Source: Platycnemis pennipes (Eukaryota > Arthropoda > Insecta > Odonata > Platycnemididae). From it: a DNA stretch of 64,000 nucleotides. Position 1 is the stretch's first letter. The number at the start of each line of letters is the position of its first letter. The position numbers and the translations under genes were made by a program. The DNA is taken from assembly GCA_933228895.1 (NCBI GenBank), contig OW121850.1, forward strand, positions 29,645,773 through 29,709,772. Direction: 5' to 3'. The notes under the pieces are model-generated. The model ran no database searches. It worked only from the letters and a program-made list of their open reading frames with translations, and was not told where the DNA came from. Positions 36,105 through 48,286 of the stretch are shown here, one piece after another.

Positions 36105-36800
36105 TCAATAACTGACAAAGAATGGTAACTGAGTGAAATTTGAAGAAAAGGGAGCAAACTTTTGCGCTCTTACTTAAATTAAGGAATGTCCATAGTGGTT
36201 GCCCCATAAATTCTTCCTCCTCCACAGACACCCCACGATGTGTATTCTGGCCTCGTGACTGCATGCGTATGGTCTGCGGGTGCATCCTACGTGGGGTGAC
36301 AGTTTCTGACCTGAATGGCTCGGACAACTGGCGAAAATTGAACCAAATTGGTGGTTTGACTCAAAAACGACTAAATTTCTTTGCATTGTATGTACTACTA
36401 TCAGACAACGTCTCTGAGCCCGGGCTCAAGCTAACAACTATTATTTGTACTCTTCCCCTTAATTACTTACTATCCAACGTAATGTCATTGATTTATTATA
36501 CAGACAGTCGTAATAGCCAGATCAGTAACACACCGGCCTGACATGAGTTTGACTATCGATCAGGACGCGTTTGTTGTATCTGTCATATGATTAAGATCAT
36601 GAGTTTTAGGATGTCAAAGATTCGTGCCCGTTAAATCACCTAAAATTAAATACTAACACTTACTTCAGATTAAACCATTGTTCACAACGATATCGGTGTT
36701 AATGAAGAAGATAAGAGAAAAAGCTAAGAAGAGCTGAGATAAATCTCATGAAACGAAGGCTAAGAATCTAGTAAATGGATGGTTTGATTGAACATGGGGA
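36105..36800. other. Unassigned DNA
   Basis: The 133-codon frame at 36140-36541 is antisense to the frames at 36025-36386 and shows no domain. Confidence 0.4.
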
Positions 36801-37095
36801 TCGGGTTGATGTGGTGGATAGAGGTCTGACTAGAATTCCTGTCTCAAGAGTCCGGGATCGAATCCCGGCTTTGTCAGATATTTAAGTAATATACTGTTCC
36901 CTCCTTGAGAACCCTGCGGAGAACAGTTCAGGCTCAGTCCTCCGTTATACGGATGGTATTTAATCCCGTGTTCTCCATGACGCCTTGCGCTATATGAGGC
37001 TTATACCGACGCTGGGTTTTTCTGCACCATATCCCTGTTCTCCAAAAATATCTACTAATAAAATGTCACCTGCATTTAGCCCCGCATCCTCTACG
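36801..37095 (+). mobile_element. tRNA-derived SINE, family A
   Basis: The head reads TCGGGTTGATGTGGTGGATA with a B-box GGATCGAATCC at 36855-36865, then CGGCTTTGTCAGATA. The body follows the family order in altered form: CAGTCCTCCGTTATACGGAT, TTAATCCCGTG, CATGACGCCTTGCGCTATAT and ACCGACGCTGGGTTTTTC. It has diverged more than the copies at 25010 and 48287. A PIF-like MITE begins just after its end. Confidence 0.75.
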
Positions 37096-37112
37096 CTCTC
37101 ACTCAATACTAA

Positions 37113-37539
37113 AGCCAGTTTCACACGGTACTTGATCCAGCACAAGGTCGAGTATACTAGTTTTCCAGTATCGTGTGAATATAACCAGTATGCTTGCTAA
37201 CAAGCATGCTAGCTAGTATACACGCTGAGCTACTTGATTTCATACTAGATGCGGAACTAGATTTCTAGCAGGACCCAGTAGCCCAGTACTCATCCAGCTA
37301 TCCATTACTACACCCAGTATCCATCGACCAATCAAGTCACGTTAGAGACGCTATGGGAATTTCTATTTTGTTCTTTAGCATGGAATCATATGGAATAACC
37401 GATTCATAGCAAGCACAAGGTCAATGATCGTGTGAAACTTCCCAGGACGGTTCCAATCATACTAGATTCCGTCCTCAATGTCAAGTAGCGGCTATCACAC
37501 TATGCATTGTGCTGCATCAAGTATCGTGTGAAATGGGCT
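37113..37539. mobile_element. PIF/Harbinger-like MITE (TAA flanks)
   Basis: The left end AGCCAGTTTCACACGGTACT and right end AGTATCGTGTGAAATGGGCT are inverted copies over about 30 bp. TAA flanks both sides (37110-37112 and 37540-37542), the 3-bp duplication typical of PIF/Harbinger. The length is 427 bp with no coding sequence. Several internal ACTAG and CCAGTA motifs recur. Confidence 0.8.
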
Positions 37540-37542
37540 TAA

Positions 37543-37890
37543 CCAATCTCTAATTTGGTTGGCCTGTCCGAGTGTGAAATAAGTTCGACACTTGTTCATA
37601 TGTGTGGAACTAGTGTTCACATAACTATTTTTATCCGTAACGGCTAACCATTCAGCTGACGTTAGCGCTAACTAGCGCTTCCACAGCGAAATGTAACCAG
37701 CGTCAGGCCTAACTGGCGTAAGATGAACGAACGTGGCATTAAAAAATGAACTCAGATATCGTTCGCCTCGCCAAATAGCAAAAAGAAGATTGAGCACCTC
37801 CCTGCCGCGGTTATCTAAGAACTTGTCTTTAGCGCGGTTAACACATCGTTCTAGCAATCAACCTAAAGTCTATTTTTTTTCTGTGCGATA
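37543..37890. other. Unassigned DNA
   Basis: Nothing recognised; a GTTAGCGCTAACTAGCGC stretch near 37660 is partly palindromic. Confidence 0.35.
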
Positions 37891-38420
37891 CTTCCACCCA
37901 CTATTTTCCTTCAGCAGCCAGCCCATTGACCGCAGCGATGGCGCTCGTCCCGACATGAAAAATTGAGGGAGCTTCAAAAAATGGCACCTCAAGCCCACAG
38001 CCTCGACCGGAAAGGGATGGGAGGTGGGGCAGATCGGAAGGGGGTGAAATTCCTGCGGATCCTTTAAGGAGGACCGCCCCCATCATTTCCACCTTCTCCG
38101 ATAACCTTATCGCCCCCCTGAGGGACGCATCCTGATGGGGCAACCAACCCACAAGATGGCAGCCATCCCTCCGTGGACCTAATGCGCTCCCCTGCGGGAC
38201 ACCCTGCCCCCCCTACCCCCCCGGGGGGATACGGGAGCTTGTTTTGATCGATGTGGTCCATATATATTTCCCCGACCCATCCTTTCAACACCAGCCGTTG
38301 GAGAAAAATAAACCTGCATCAGCTTTCGTCCCGGAACTGAGTCACCCTTCGGAGACCGATATCCGCGGTTCCGCAGATTTCCGCATGAGTAGATGCATGC
38401 CTTGCACTGCCACCACTTTT
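37890..38420. other. GC-rich patch
   Basis: Rich in G and C, with CCCTGCCCCCCCTACCCCCC and GGGGGGATACGGG. Frames on both strands (37901-38456) overlap and are not supported as genes. Confidence 0.4.
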
Positions 38421-39668
38421 ATTTCTATCAAAAAGTTGAGAGGTAAGATAGTTTGAGAAATAGGTAACCATCCAAGTTCATTGGGTTTTAGAAAGAAATA
38501 AGACTTAGTTATCGTATAGAATGGGGGCTAGAGTTACTTTTTAGACAGCCTGAAAAGTATTTCACATCCACGCTGATAGACCGCACAGTCACCATGTCCG
38601 GCATTATTTCCTTAGCTTCGCTTAGCTCCTCCCAAAAAGCTTCAATTGCCATCCACTGAAGCAAAACTGCGTTAGCTCTTAACTTCAAGACTGAGCACTC
38701 AAGTCAAAACTTATACAAATCAAAGATATTCTACCAAAGAGAATCGCATATACCCAGAATGCGTGAAACTGTAGGAATAGAATTGAAAGTAGTTTGAACT
38801 TAAATACCTGGGGGTCACTCTGACTCCAGGAGCACAATGACCAATCTTTCACATTATCGCTTTCGTTATCAAAAATAACATGAACTCATCCAGAAGTTCT
38901 CTGATCAGAGTTACTGTCTTAATGACCTGCTGTATCGATTGAGATTTGTGATATCTATCGTCGGTCAAAATTTGAAAAATTAACGTCACAATTCAAGTTT
39001 TTCAAGCTAAATTACAAAATAACGACGCCGCGATCGCGCGTGCTATGAAGACCTTTTGATCATACTGCAGATCAAACTTGCGGTGAAGTATCTAAACGTT
39101 TGACTGCATTTCAGGAACAGTTATTCGATACTCTCACCAAAACGGAAAAGAGAAAGGATGTATAAACACATCTTAGTGATTTCCGTTTTTCAATAAATTT
39201 TGTCGAAATCCGTAAGACGTCTTTATCTATTCAATCATGGAACTATTTCACATAGATATATATTCTTCATTTGATTGTTAAACAAAAATTTTATTTTGCT
39301 ATTCGCACCCTAGCAGCATTAGACACTATGAAGTAAATAAACATCTATTTACATTCACTTCTTTCCATTCACACATTTTTCATAACTAATGCCACATCTA
39401 GTTCAGAATATTTCATCTTAAGGTGAAGGTAGGAGCCGCAGAACACTAATGAACAAGACAAAAAGTCTCCTATTCCGCGCACAAGTTCTTTTTTTCATGA
39501 TTGCATCTGAACTTCGATTGACAGACAGCCTATATATGGCATATCTGTATGAAGGTTCTTTTAAAGCTGATCACTATTAACAGCACGTTACCTATGCCTG
39601 TACCAATTATAAAAAATTACTACAGTAAATCTATGCGTACACCTAGCAAACAACTTCATCGTTGGCTC
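38421..39668. other. Unassigned AT-rich DNA
   Basis: Nothing recognised. Confidence 0.4.
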
Positions 39669-39702
39669 CCAAGGTCCTTAAAATATACTTTAAGAACCTT
39701 GG
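39669..39702. repeat. 34-bp near-perfect palindrome
   Basis: CCAAGGTCCTTAAAATATAC continues as TTTAAGAACCTTGG. The sequence equals its own reverse complement except at two symmetrical position pairs. Confidence 0.8.
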
Positions 39703-39867
39703 TTGGCTCCTATTCTTTTATAAATATCTGATTCGGTATGGTCAGAGGAGATACGCCCCTTCCACACAATCGAAAGGTTGTAACTGTGTATGTATATGGC
39801 AAAATTAGAAGAGGACTTTGGCTTCCTGATGTTCCAATAGCTAAGGTTACATTGCACCACCTAACTT

Positions 39868-39972
39868 AGTACTTTTATCCTGAGAACATAACATCCAAGT
39901 CATGGGCGGGACTCGAACCTGCAACCTTTAGGTTATCAGTCCGGCGCGTTACCGGCTATCGCGGCAGGAATA
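39868..39972 (-). mobile_element. tRNA-derived SINE head, family B
   Basis: On the minus strand: TGCCGCGATAGCCGGTAACG (A-box-like), then a B-box GGTTCGAGTCCC (39909-39920), then CATGACTTGGATGTTATGTT and CTCAGGATAAAAG. Its post-head sequence differs from family A. The copy at 50139-50225 shares TTATCCTGAGAA...ACATCCA. Confidence 0.6.
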
Positions 39973-41730
39973 GCATAATTATAACGAAATTTTGAAAATT
40001 TGGGTAAAATACCTATAATTTGAAGATTTTATTGGTTCTTAATTGGGCACGGAAAGCTAAATGTATAGGGCGTTGCCTTAGAATAGGTTAAATGATCTTA
40101 GCAATTGTCTTTTACGCTCCACCACCGCGCTCGGAATGCCCCATGCCATATGTCATGTGTCTCGTTCCTTTCCGTGCGGAAATCACAACGGTACGTCAGA
40201 AATCTCGCTTAGCGGCCCGTTGGGAGATCTTAAGCGTCGCGCTAATTAAGAGGAAAAACACAAACAGTGATTAAAATCAGACACAAGGCGGCGACTCCGT
40301 GCAAATAGGCATGTTCTGTGAGAGGCGATATATTTGCAACATCCGTGGCGTCCTTCTCCTTCGAGGAGAAGACACCGTTTTCCCAAGGCTTCATGTCATA
40401 CTTAACCCTCCTCAGAATATTTACGCCGCTGAAGACGTTGAGAAGCCAACGTTTAAAGAAAGCCAAAGGAACGGAATCTACAAAAATGACGAGAAAACAA
40501 AACATAAAAAATAAAGTCGGTGGAGAGAGTATTACAAACAAGAAAGAACACAAGCAAAATGTTTAAATTTTCGCTCTGAATGGAAATTGAGTGCACTGAA
40601 AATTGTCAAAGGTTACAGGGAATCAGGGAATCAAATTGCCCATATTTGGCAAGCCCGGCAAATTCCCAGACTATTACGCTACCCAAGATTCCAGAAATAA
40701 TTTATAAGAGTAACTACTTGCACTATCCCCATGAACCATTACAGTCTATCGAGCATGACACTCGTAAGAGATTAGTGGGTTTATCAGATGCTACCTTCAA
40801 TTAGGTGGCTTAGTATCTTATTGCAAACCAAAAAGAAGCAACCGATGCAAGATGTTAGCACTTCTGCTTAGGACGGCAATTGAGGGCGAGGAAAATTACA
40901 ATGATAGTACCTATTAATTAGCATTTTCCATCAATAGCTCACCCATCGTATTGACATTATATATAGGATACATGCTCATGCATAATGATTTATTGGAACC
41001 AGCCCCTGATTCACAAGCCTTATCCGCGACACACCGCATTGGAAGAAGAGAATTAGTTCCCACAAACCCTCAATAAAATCGCCATACGTGTCAAAAACTC
41101 TTAAGGATTAAACTAAGTGGGTAGAATAATAGTCTACACTATAAATACTGTATATATCGCTTACAAGCTCTCTAGTTTGTGCACTGGTATGGCAAGACAG
41201 CCCAGTTCAAGACACTTTACACCACTGACAATCTTCAACACACTGAAAGCCTAAATTCTGAATATATTTGCCCAATACGCATAGATACATTATAGGATCT
41301 CAATTAAGAGAAGACTTATGAGTACAACAATACTAGTAGGACAAGACTGAGAGACAACTGATGGATATGCGATACAGAAAATTCGCCTGGGTAACATCCC
41401 AGCAAAAATTATCGCTGCTATTAATGAAATTTGGATCATGGGCGAATGCCGGCGTTAATCAAGTGGTGATCTGAAGATTAGCTTATTAACGCCGAGTTTC
41501 AATTGACATCAATGTCACACAGCTTGTGAGGACACGTTGCGTTGTGGTAATTTTTGAAGGGACTGGCAAAATGAAAAGAAATAAATTAATAAAAGCAAGA
41601 GATTTTATCGTACATTCAAAACACCCACGAAAAGAGGAACCCTGGAAAACAACATTCATCTAATCCAGTCTTAAAGAAGAAAAATTCGGGTAAGTATTAG
41701 AACTGCGTGTGCTTAGCTTTTATTTAAGAT
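39973..41730. other. Unassigned DNA
   Basis: Nothing recognised. Frames at 40242-40566 on both strands overlap each other. Confidence 0.4.
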
Positions 41731-41995
41731 ATTCGGTCCGTAGTTTCGATTCTTCATGGAGCTGGATAATATGTGAAATGGCTTCCTAATGTCATCGTCT
41801 GGGCTCGGATCCTGAAAGGCATTAGACTGAAATCCTCTCAGATGCCTCGTAGAAAACATTCTAAGTTCATTACTCGTCCGTTCGAAGGGACAGAAAACTC
41901 AGGGCCCTTTGGAACTTTTCATTGAGAGAAAACCAATGCCAGGATTCTATTCCCCTTTCTACTTTCCCTTTCAATTTCCTCCCTTGCACCTATCC
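41731..41995 (+). mobile_element. SINE family A, diverged
   Basis: TAGTTTCGATTCTT is a B-box-like start. The body then follows the family order in altered form: TTCATTACTCGTCCGTTCGA, a degenerate GGACAGAAAACTCAGGGCCC, TTCATTGAGAG, and AACCAATGCCAGGATTCTAT. Confidence 0.5.
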
Positions 41996-42479
41996 TTCCG
42001 CTGAGGCGCCTCTAAGGCAGGAAAGATTGAAAACCACACATAACTAATCTAATTTTTCTTGAGGTCGAGGCAGTAACCAGAATTATTGACAAAAAGCTAG
42101 ATGACAGGAATTAAACCTTGACTTATATCAGTTAGGGTTTAAATCAGGGTTCAAGGACAATTGGGGTTGACTATCTTCACAGCAACGAACTCCGTAACCT
42201 TCTCTAAAAGTGTACACTGCAAAGGCAAGGGAGAAATTTTGCTGAAATTATACTTTAAGCGAAATATGCACAAGTGAAGGGAGAAGATGATAGCGAGAAT
42301 TTGAAAGAACCCAACGTATTATGATCAACATACATTACTTTATACTCAGAGTCTATTTCCATTGTAAGTTATGGGACTGCACCCCTAAGAAGAACCTTGA
42401 AAAATAGTGATAGAGAATATGGGCCATAATAGATAAACCTCTGCCTACAACTTTCATTTTCCTTCTCACTTATTTCTCA
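41996..42479. other. Unassigned DNA
   Basis: Nothing recognised. Confidence 0.35.
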
Positions 42480-42965
42480 GGCCTCACCGTGGGCGGCAAA
42501 TCCACCTTCAGCCTTGCCACGGAGAGAAAAATCGTGTTCAACGGCAGTTTTCCAGGACATATTACGAAATTCATTTCCCTTTTCCTCCTTCTCTCGGAAC
42601 CGTCCCCCCCCTACCTACTTTCGGGTCTTCCTCCCATCCCGGCGCTCCATCCTGATGGATGGCTGACTTCGAAAACTTCTTACTCAGCCCTCCTCAAAAG
42701 ACATAAAGACCTTCAGATTTATATTTACGACCGAGGATTTTCGGAGACCTTCCACTCACCCCACAAGCCGGGCGAGCACGCCCCCTCGGGCGCGATTATT
42801 TAGCATCTCCGTCTCCCTTGTTTCCTCCTTATCCCTTTTAAGTAACACATTCCACCTTCCGACTCATCACCGCCGTTCAACATCGGAGGGCGGGAGCGTC
42901 GAGCGACAGTCCGTGGGGGATCCTCGACTTCAGCAGCGCTTGTGCGTAGTTAGTTCCTCGATTCA
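42480..42965. other. GC-rich patch
   Basis: Contains CCGTCCCCCCCTACC and GGCGGGAGCGTCGAGCGACA. The 104-codon frame at 42489-42803 shows no domain. Possible regulatory DNA. Confidence 0.35.
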
Positions 42966-43060
42966 CCACGAGAAGGCGGAATGAACCGAGCTGCGCCGTA
43001 AGTAAAATGAGCCAAATTCGAATTCACTCGGAACCACGGATTAATATAACTCGGAACTAA

Positions 43061-43572
43061 TGCCTCTTCTACACGACCGCCTGCGCTCAGCGTACTTGGC
43101 TCAGCCTGAATGCTGAGCCGCTTTCATTTCTACACGAAGCACTTAAATCTTCGACTTAAGACTACACCATCTGGTGCCGAAGATTATAAATTACATTGCA
43201 AACACTCAACATGAGTAGTTAAGAAACTTATTCAGAGAATGAGATAATTCAATTGGTACATGTATTTTCACTTTCTATTACCTTTGGTACCTTACGGAAT
43301 TTTTTCCCTTTTCCTTCCAATGGATTGTTAATCTTATTTATCCTGGTTTTAAACAGCAACCGCGTTTTCACGCCACACGAATTGTTTAACCAGAACAAAA
43401 ACGAAGCGTATTACTTAAGCTGGAGCTAAGGCTTGCCGAGCCCAAGGTGAGTAAAGTGAGTCTCCTTTTACTCACCTTGTGCCGAGCCCCTCGGCTGAGC
43501 AATGGTGGCGCCTCTACACGGTGGGATCAGTCGGTTGATCCGGGCCGCTCATCCTAGGGTGTAGACCCAGCA
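43061..43572. mobile_element. PIF/Harbinger-like MITE (TAA flanks), diverged
   Basis: The left end TGCCTCTTCTACACGACC and right end GGGTGTAGACCCAGCA are imperfect inverted repeats. TAA lies on both sides (43058-43060 and 43573-43575). Subterminal sequence has internal inverted pieces such as GGCTCAGCCTGAATGCTGAG and AAGGTGAGT...ACTCACCTT. The length is 512 bp and it is non-coding. Confidence 0.6.
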
Positions 43573-43755
43573 TAAGAATCGTCCGTGCCACGTAAGACAC
43601 CGAAGGCACCTGAAACCACCCCTAGCTAAATATAAACTTCGGCGGCGAAAATTGTGGCGATGAAATTTATCGTCTTCCATTAGAGGGAATAACCGTATCC
43701 ATACTTAATGGTAGCGTGATTTTGTGGAATAAATGTTACTTTTCTATTGTTTTTC

Positions 43756-44040
43756 GGTCGAGTTTGTGCAGTGGATAGAGTACTAGTCTTTTACCTGGAG
43801 GGTTCCGGATCGAATCCCGGCAGTATCCAGGATATTTTTCGGAGTATTTGTGTGTTTTGTAGAGAGCATTCGAGTTCAGTTCTCCGTCCGTCAGATGGGA
43901 CGTTAAGCCTTGGTCCCCTTGGCGCCTTTATTACGAGCTCGCTAATGCCGACGCCAGGTTTCACTCCACTCTTCCCCCTTACCCTTCCGTTCCCATTCTT
44001 TACCGCTCCTCCCGATCCGAAGCGCCCATAGGAGTCGGCA
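43756..44040 (+). mobile_element. tRNA-derived SINE, family A
   Basis: The head TCGAGTTTGTGCAGTGGATA precedes GAGTACTAGTC; the B-box GGATCGAATCC is at 43807-43817. The body carries AGTTCTCCGTCCGTCAGATG, GGACGTTAAGCCTTGGTCCC, CTTGGCGCCTTTATTACGAG, GCTAATGCCGACGCCAGGTT and CACTCTTCCCCC. It is a relatively well-preserved copy. A plus-strand frame at 43747-44031 is an accident of the SINE. Confidence 0.85.
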
Positions 44041-45521
44041 CAGGCTTGAAAACGTAGATGAGGCTTTTGTATTGTTTCATGGTATTTTATTAGAATTTTC
44101 AAGCTGGTTAATATGATTTTGTAATTTAAACAATAGATATGTGAGAAACTTAGCAGAAATTTCCACTAAATATTCCACATCTTGGCATCGCGAAGAGTTA
44201 CATTCTTGTTGCTCCCTTCCCTGAAGGGGATGAATGATGACTAAACTCGATGATTTATCTTCCTCCAGACCAACTCGGAAACACTTTCAGATATCTTCCT
44301 CCTTGAGCATTTAGTCTCTTGATTGGCATATTCGCAATACTGAGGAACCATTTCCCTAGACCAGAAGGAGCAAAGAACACGTAAGGATTCATTCTTAGCG
44401 AAAGTTGATCCACAAGTTGAAAGTTTCTATCGCTACCCAATGACATTATTTTCCATAACGATAGCTGGCAACGTTATAAAATAATAATAATGATGAAAGC
44501 ATCCGCGTATTACGCCTTGATCAGATTAGAAAAATGATTAAAGAGTTATATGTATGTAATTACATATGGATTTAAATATTATCTTTTTACTGTAGTAAAT
44601 AAGAGATCCTAATTGGGAACATAATTGCCCGGTAAGTTAATTTCCATGCAGGTAGAGAGGTCTGCAACGCAATTTTAAAAAGCCCTTTACTCTACTGACC
44701 CTTGGCTACATTGCGAGTCTGCAAAGAGTAGGAATTAATATTTTCAAAAAAATACCTAACCCGATAATGAACATTGTATTTCCTAGTAGATGCTTATCAT
44801 GTAGTAGTACGTGCCTGAAGCGTGTATGACTAACGTTTCACTCATAAAGAACTATTGTATCTCATACTGCGTAATTATGGAAATTAATCCCTCACTTCAT
44901 ATGCCCTTTTGGTAGGCAGCATGAGTAGGTATACAGGAACATAGATATTACTCATATTAGACCAGTGTGGGAAAAACATGAAATGTATAAACTATATAGA
45001 TAGCCTGAATCCATGATACTGAGTTAAGTTTAAAAAAAACAATGGACCGTACGCTGGCTGCGATAAACCTTAGCAGAGTCACACCCTGATAAGCAACCAG
45101 GGCGATCATTAAGACAGAGGAATTATTAAATCCTATAGCAAGATATCCAAATTTCCTGCAATGATTTATTGTTGCTTTATTTCATTTTCCACGCATTTCT
45201 CACAAAATTTTAGTAACCAACAGCAGTGTTTTGACTGCTCAGAGGATTATAATACTGATAATCTCTTATGCGATTAAAATCCTCCAGTACCGATTTAAGG
45301 AGACCTAAACCGCTTATTCTCCCATTGAAAACAATGCTTATCCTTATGTGCAGTTTTAAAATGGCTAATACTGAAGTGCATAAAATATTTCAATCATGCT
45401 ACTCCAAATTTTGGAAAATAAATGAAATACGAGTATTTCCTTGCTTACAAGCCGGGAAAAGAAAATTTACGGATATTTGTTAACGAGGGTTACAGAAACA
45501 ATCCGTTTTAATTCATTCGTC
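44041..45521. other. Unassigned AT-rich DNA
   Basis: Nothing recognised apart from a short (AAT)n at about 44480. Confidence 0.4.
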
Positions 45522-45640
45522 CGTGGAAGCCAGGTTGTTGAGGCGCAAATTCAAATTGGTTGTGAGTTCGAATTCCAACTCGGGCATGTATGACCAGTTC
45601 GTTTTAGGATTGCGATTAGAACATAAGGTGCGATATGTTT
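45522..45640 (+). repeat. Possible tRNA-like SINE head
   Basis: GTTGTTGAGGCGCAAATT followed by TGTGAGTTCGAATTCCAACT has a B-box-like GAGTTCGAATTCC, then CTCGGGCATGTATG. No family body is recognisable. Confidence 0.35.
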
Positions 45641-46039
45641 AGCACCTGGAGCACCTTAAAATATAATTCTGCAACGTCTAACATTTAATTCAACATTTTC
45701 TTTAGAGTTGCATAACTAAAGAGTTAGGAAATTAACGGTATTACCCAAGTCACCTCATACAAGGTCACCTTTTCCAATGTGTCCAAAATGGAAAAAGTGA
45801 AAACTTGTTTAGCAGCTTAACCTTAAACCATACCAACCATAAACAATAATCTTAGCCAATTAATCAGCTTGAATTCGATGTACGACACACAAAAAGGAAA
45901 GATTAGTGAGCGGAATTGCTAGAATAAAAAGGCAAAAGGAATGCTGGGTAAGTTTTTCGCGTTTTAGCATCATTGTGCGAACAAGGTGTTGGTTCTTTGG
46001 ACTCAACACTTGGACAACACATACCTGGAGAATAACACG
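45641..46039. other. Unassigned DNA
   Basis: Nothing recognised. Confidence 0.35.
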
Positions 46040-47090
46040 CTCAAAAATGAATGATAATTGCCCTTTTCACTCAGAAATATTTCCTCGCGGCGGGCAAAGG
46101 AACGTTCCCTGCCACTTGGGGATTACTGACGGCGTTGGGTAACTTCCAAACCCTCTTTCCCCACGAAAATATGCATGGACAGCCACGGAACATGAACTTT
46201 TTTCGATGTATTCCCGTTTTCAACTTCGTAGGTTTCACCCTTTCCTCCCTCGCTGCAATTCCTCATCATCTCCAGAGCGCCTCGGCTCTGAGGAACGCTA
46301 CCCACACTCCGCCGGGCGAAAACTACACCATCCACGGATTAAATCATAAATATATCACCCCTCCACATATCCACGCGCAATTCCACCGCTCAACTTCTGG
46401 CGCTTGTTTTAGGGGAAGTCCGTCTCAGCATCCCTCTCCCTCTCTCTGCCTCCACTCTATCCGCTATCTCGCCGAAATAACTGAGAGTAACTGAACACCT
46501 CCAAAAGCATATCTCTGTCCCTCTTATTCTCTCCACTTTCCATCCTGTTCCACTCAAAATTTCCAACATCGAGGGTAACCTCTCCCCTTCTTCCTGCCCC
46601 AAAACATCTACTTCCCTACCCTTCAACCCTTTTTCATTCCAGGGTTTTCCCACGATTTTATAACCTTCCTCTACCACCTTTCTGGCTAACGCGACACGAA
46701 CCGACGAAAATGTCCGTCCAAAATGCCGCCGAAAACTTTGCGGGGGAAAAAAGGCGAAGCAAAACGCGTTCCCAAAAAGCTCGGAAGGGTTATTTTGATC
46801 GCGCAGGTCTCATCTGCGCGGTGGGTAAATCCCTGGTTGATGAATGTGCCGCATTAAACCCAGCTCCTGAGCGTCGTCAATTTCACCCCAAAAAACGACG
46901 CCGGGCGACCGGCAGACGCGGGGGGTTCCCGCGGTGGAGACCCTCCTTCCCTCACGAACGCGGTTGCTTCCCGCGGGGCGCAGAGGCTTGCCGAGGAAGG
47001 AGATGAGTGGGACCCTCGGGAATCGAAGGTTATTTCATCGTGTTCCTCCCTCCCCACCCGGGACGCAAAGCCCCCGACCTTAAAGAGTAT
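46040..47090. other. Largest GC-rich patch of the window
   Basis: About 1 kb of GC-rich sequence, C/T-rich on the plus strand at 46420-46680 and CpG-dense at 46860-47000 (GACGCCGGGCGACCGGCAGA). The 147-codon frame at 46051-46494 and the 98-codon frame at 46710-47006 have antisense counterparts and no recognisable domain, so they are weak candidates at best. Of all non-repeat regions this is the most plausible place for a missed exon or promoter. Confidence 0.4.
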
Positions 47091-47491
47091 CGTAAATTCG
47101 CGAAGGCTTTCATCTAGGGCGTGGTACTCTCAGCAAAACCGCAATAACCAAAGTGAGTTTTGAAATTGCTCAGGGAAATTTACTGTCTTAAATAGCGATG
47201 GATAATGATAAGCTGACGTACTAATAAAGAGATAAATCGTTTGAGGAGCAAGTACCAGGAAGGTAATCAGAAAGAGTCAAACACATAATGAGTCGATAAA
47301 GAGGTTGCGAAGATCGCGTTAGTAAATATTCGGGAAAGGAAGGCGAGAGTAAATACCATACAAGCTATCACGGATAGGGAAGGAATTCTTTTCGTTTATA
47401 ATCATTTAAGAGAACATGGAAAAAATGGAGAGAAGCCTAGGCATCGCCATCAGCTCACTGTAATGAAATATGTCAGACCAAGAGTGAGCCA
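47091..47491. other. Unassigned DNA
   Basis: Nothing recognised. Confidence 0.35.
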
Positions 47492-47493
47492 TA

Positions 47494-48015
47494 GGTATTT
47501 GAGAGCCAGATTTAATATAGGTACTTGAGGAATGTATCAGTACCTGGATGAGTGAATGGAGTACAGCACTTCGATGAAAACAAGGACGATGCCTAAGCTC
47601 CGACACTAATACTTGATTAAACCAGAAAGTGAGAATCCGAATTAGCATTCGAGCAAATTAGTACACACCTCAAGTATCTCCATAAAACCTGCGCACTCAA
47701 CTGGCTTCTTCAGGATTCCGAATACTCAAGGGGTTGAGGGTGGTGATAGCCATGCAAGAGTTGTGCGTATCGTTACAGGCAATTGAAGATTGTGGTATTC
47801 ATTCAGAGACTCGGGTGATTATCGAAGTACTCACGAAATCGAGAGAGTATTCAATCGGGTTCTCGTACACTGAGATTATCAGTCAGGTATTCAAGTACAC
47901 AATCTCTGAGGGATTCAAGTTGCCCTTGAATTCATTCTGTACTCAGCAACCTATTCATGTACTCATTCTGTGTATTCGCCAAGTACCCATGTATTTATTC
48001 ATGTACTCAAATACC
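47494..48015. mobile_element. TA-flanked foldback with reiterated GTACTCA
   Basis: The ends GGTATTTGAG and CTCAAATACC are inverted, and TA stands on each side (47492-47493 and 48016-48017). Both halves repeat short GTACTCA or TGAGTAC and TATTCA motifs in inverted sense (for example CATGTACTCATTCTGTGTAT on the right, ATGAGTGAATGGAGTAC on the left). The length is 522 bp. The 94-codon plus frame at 47734-48018 is an accident of this composition. Confidence 0.5.
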
Positions 48016-48071
48016 TAAGAATATATATATTCGACACACAGCCAATGAATTGCCTGTTCAAACGTTGCATT

Positions 48072-48222
48072 TGACGGACGGAGTACTAGCCTTCAAACGC
48101 TCACCAACTAACGCTTAAGAAAGCCTTGGCTCTCACTGAAAAATATCTACTACTATTGGGATTAGAACCCGATCCCTCGAGATTGCTGTGCAGTATTCTA
48201 TCCTTCAACCGAACCCCTGAGT
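48072..48222 (-). mobile_element. SINE family A, head-containing fragment
   Basis: On the minus strand: GGGTTCGGTTGAAGGATAGA, then a B-box-like GGGTTCTAATCCC, TAGTAGTAGATATTTTTCAG and AGTACTCCGTCCGTC, where it breaks off. It retains the head but lacks everything after the CCGTCCGTC core. It lies head-to-head with the next SINE. Confidence 0.65.
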
Positions 48223-48286
48223 TCTTTGAGTGGGGTGTGAGCTTGCACTGATAAGAAATATCTACATCTAAGAGGGTCAGAACGGG

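Noticed and set aside
36140..36541. 133-codon open frame
   Set aside because: Antisense frames of 100 and 70 codons overlap it, next to a poly-C tract; no recognisable motif.
46051..46494. 147-codon open frame in the largest GC-rich patch
   Set aside because: Overlapped by antisense frames, no signal peptide or domain, composition follows the GC-rich patch; not enough to call a gene.
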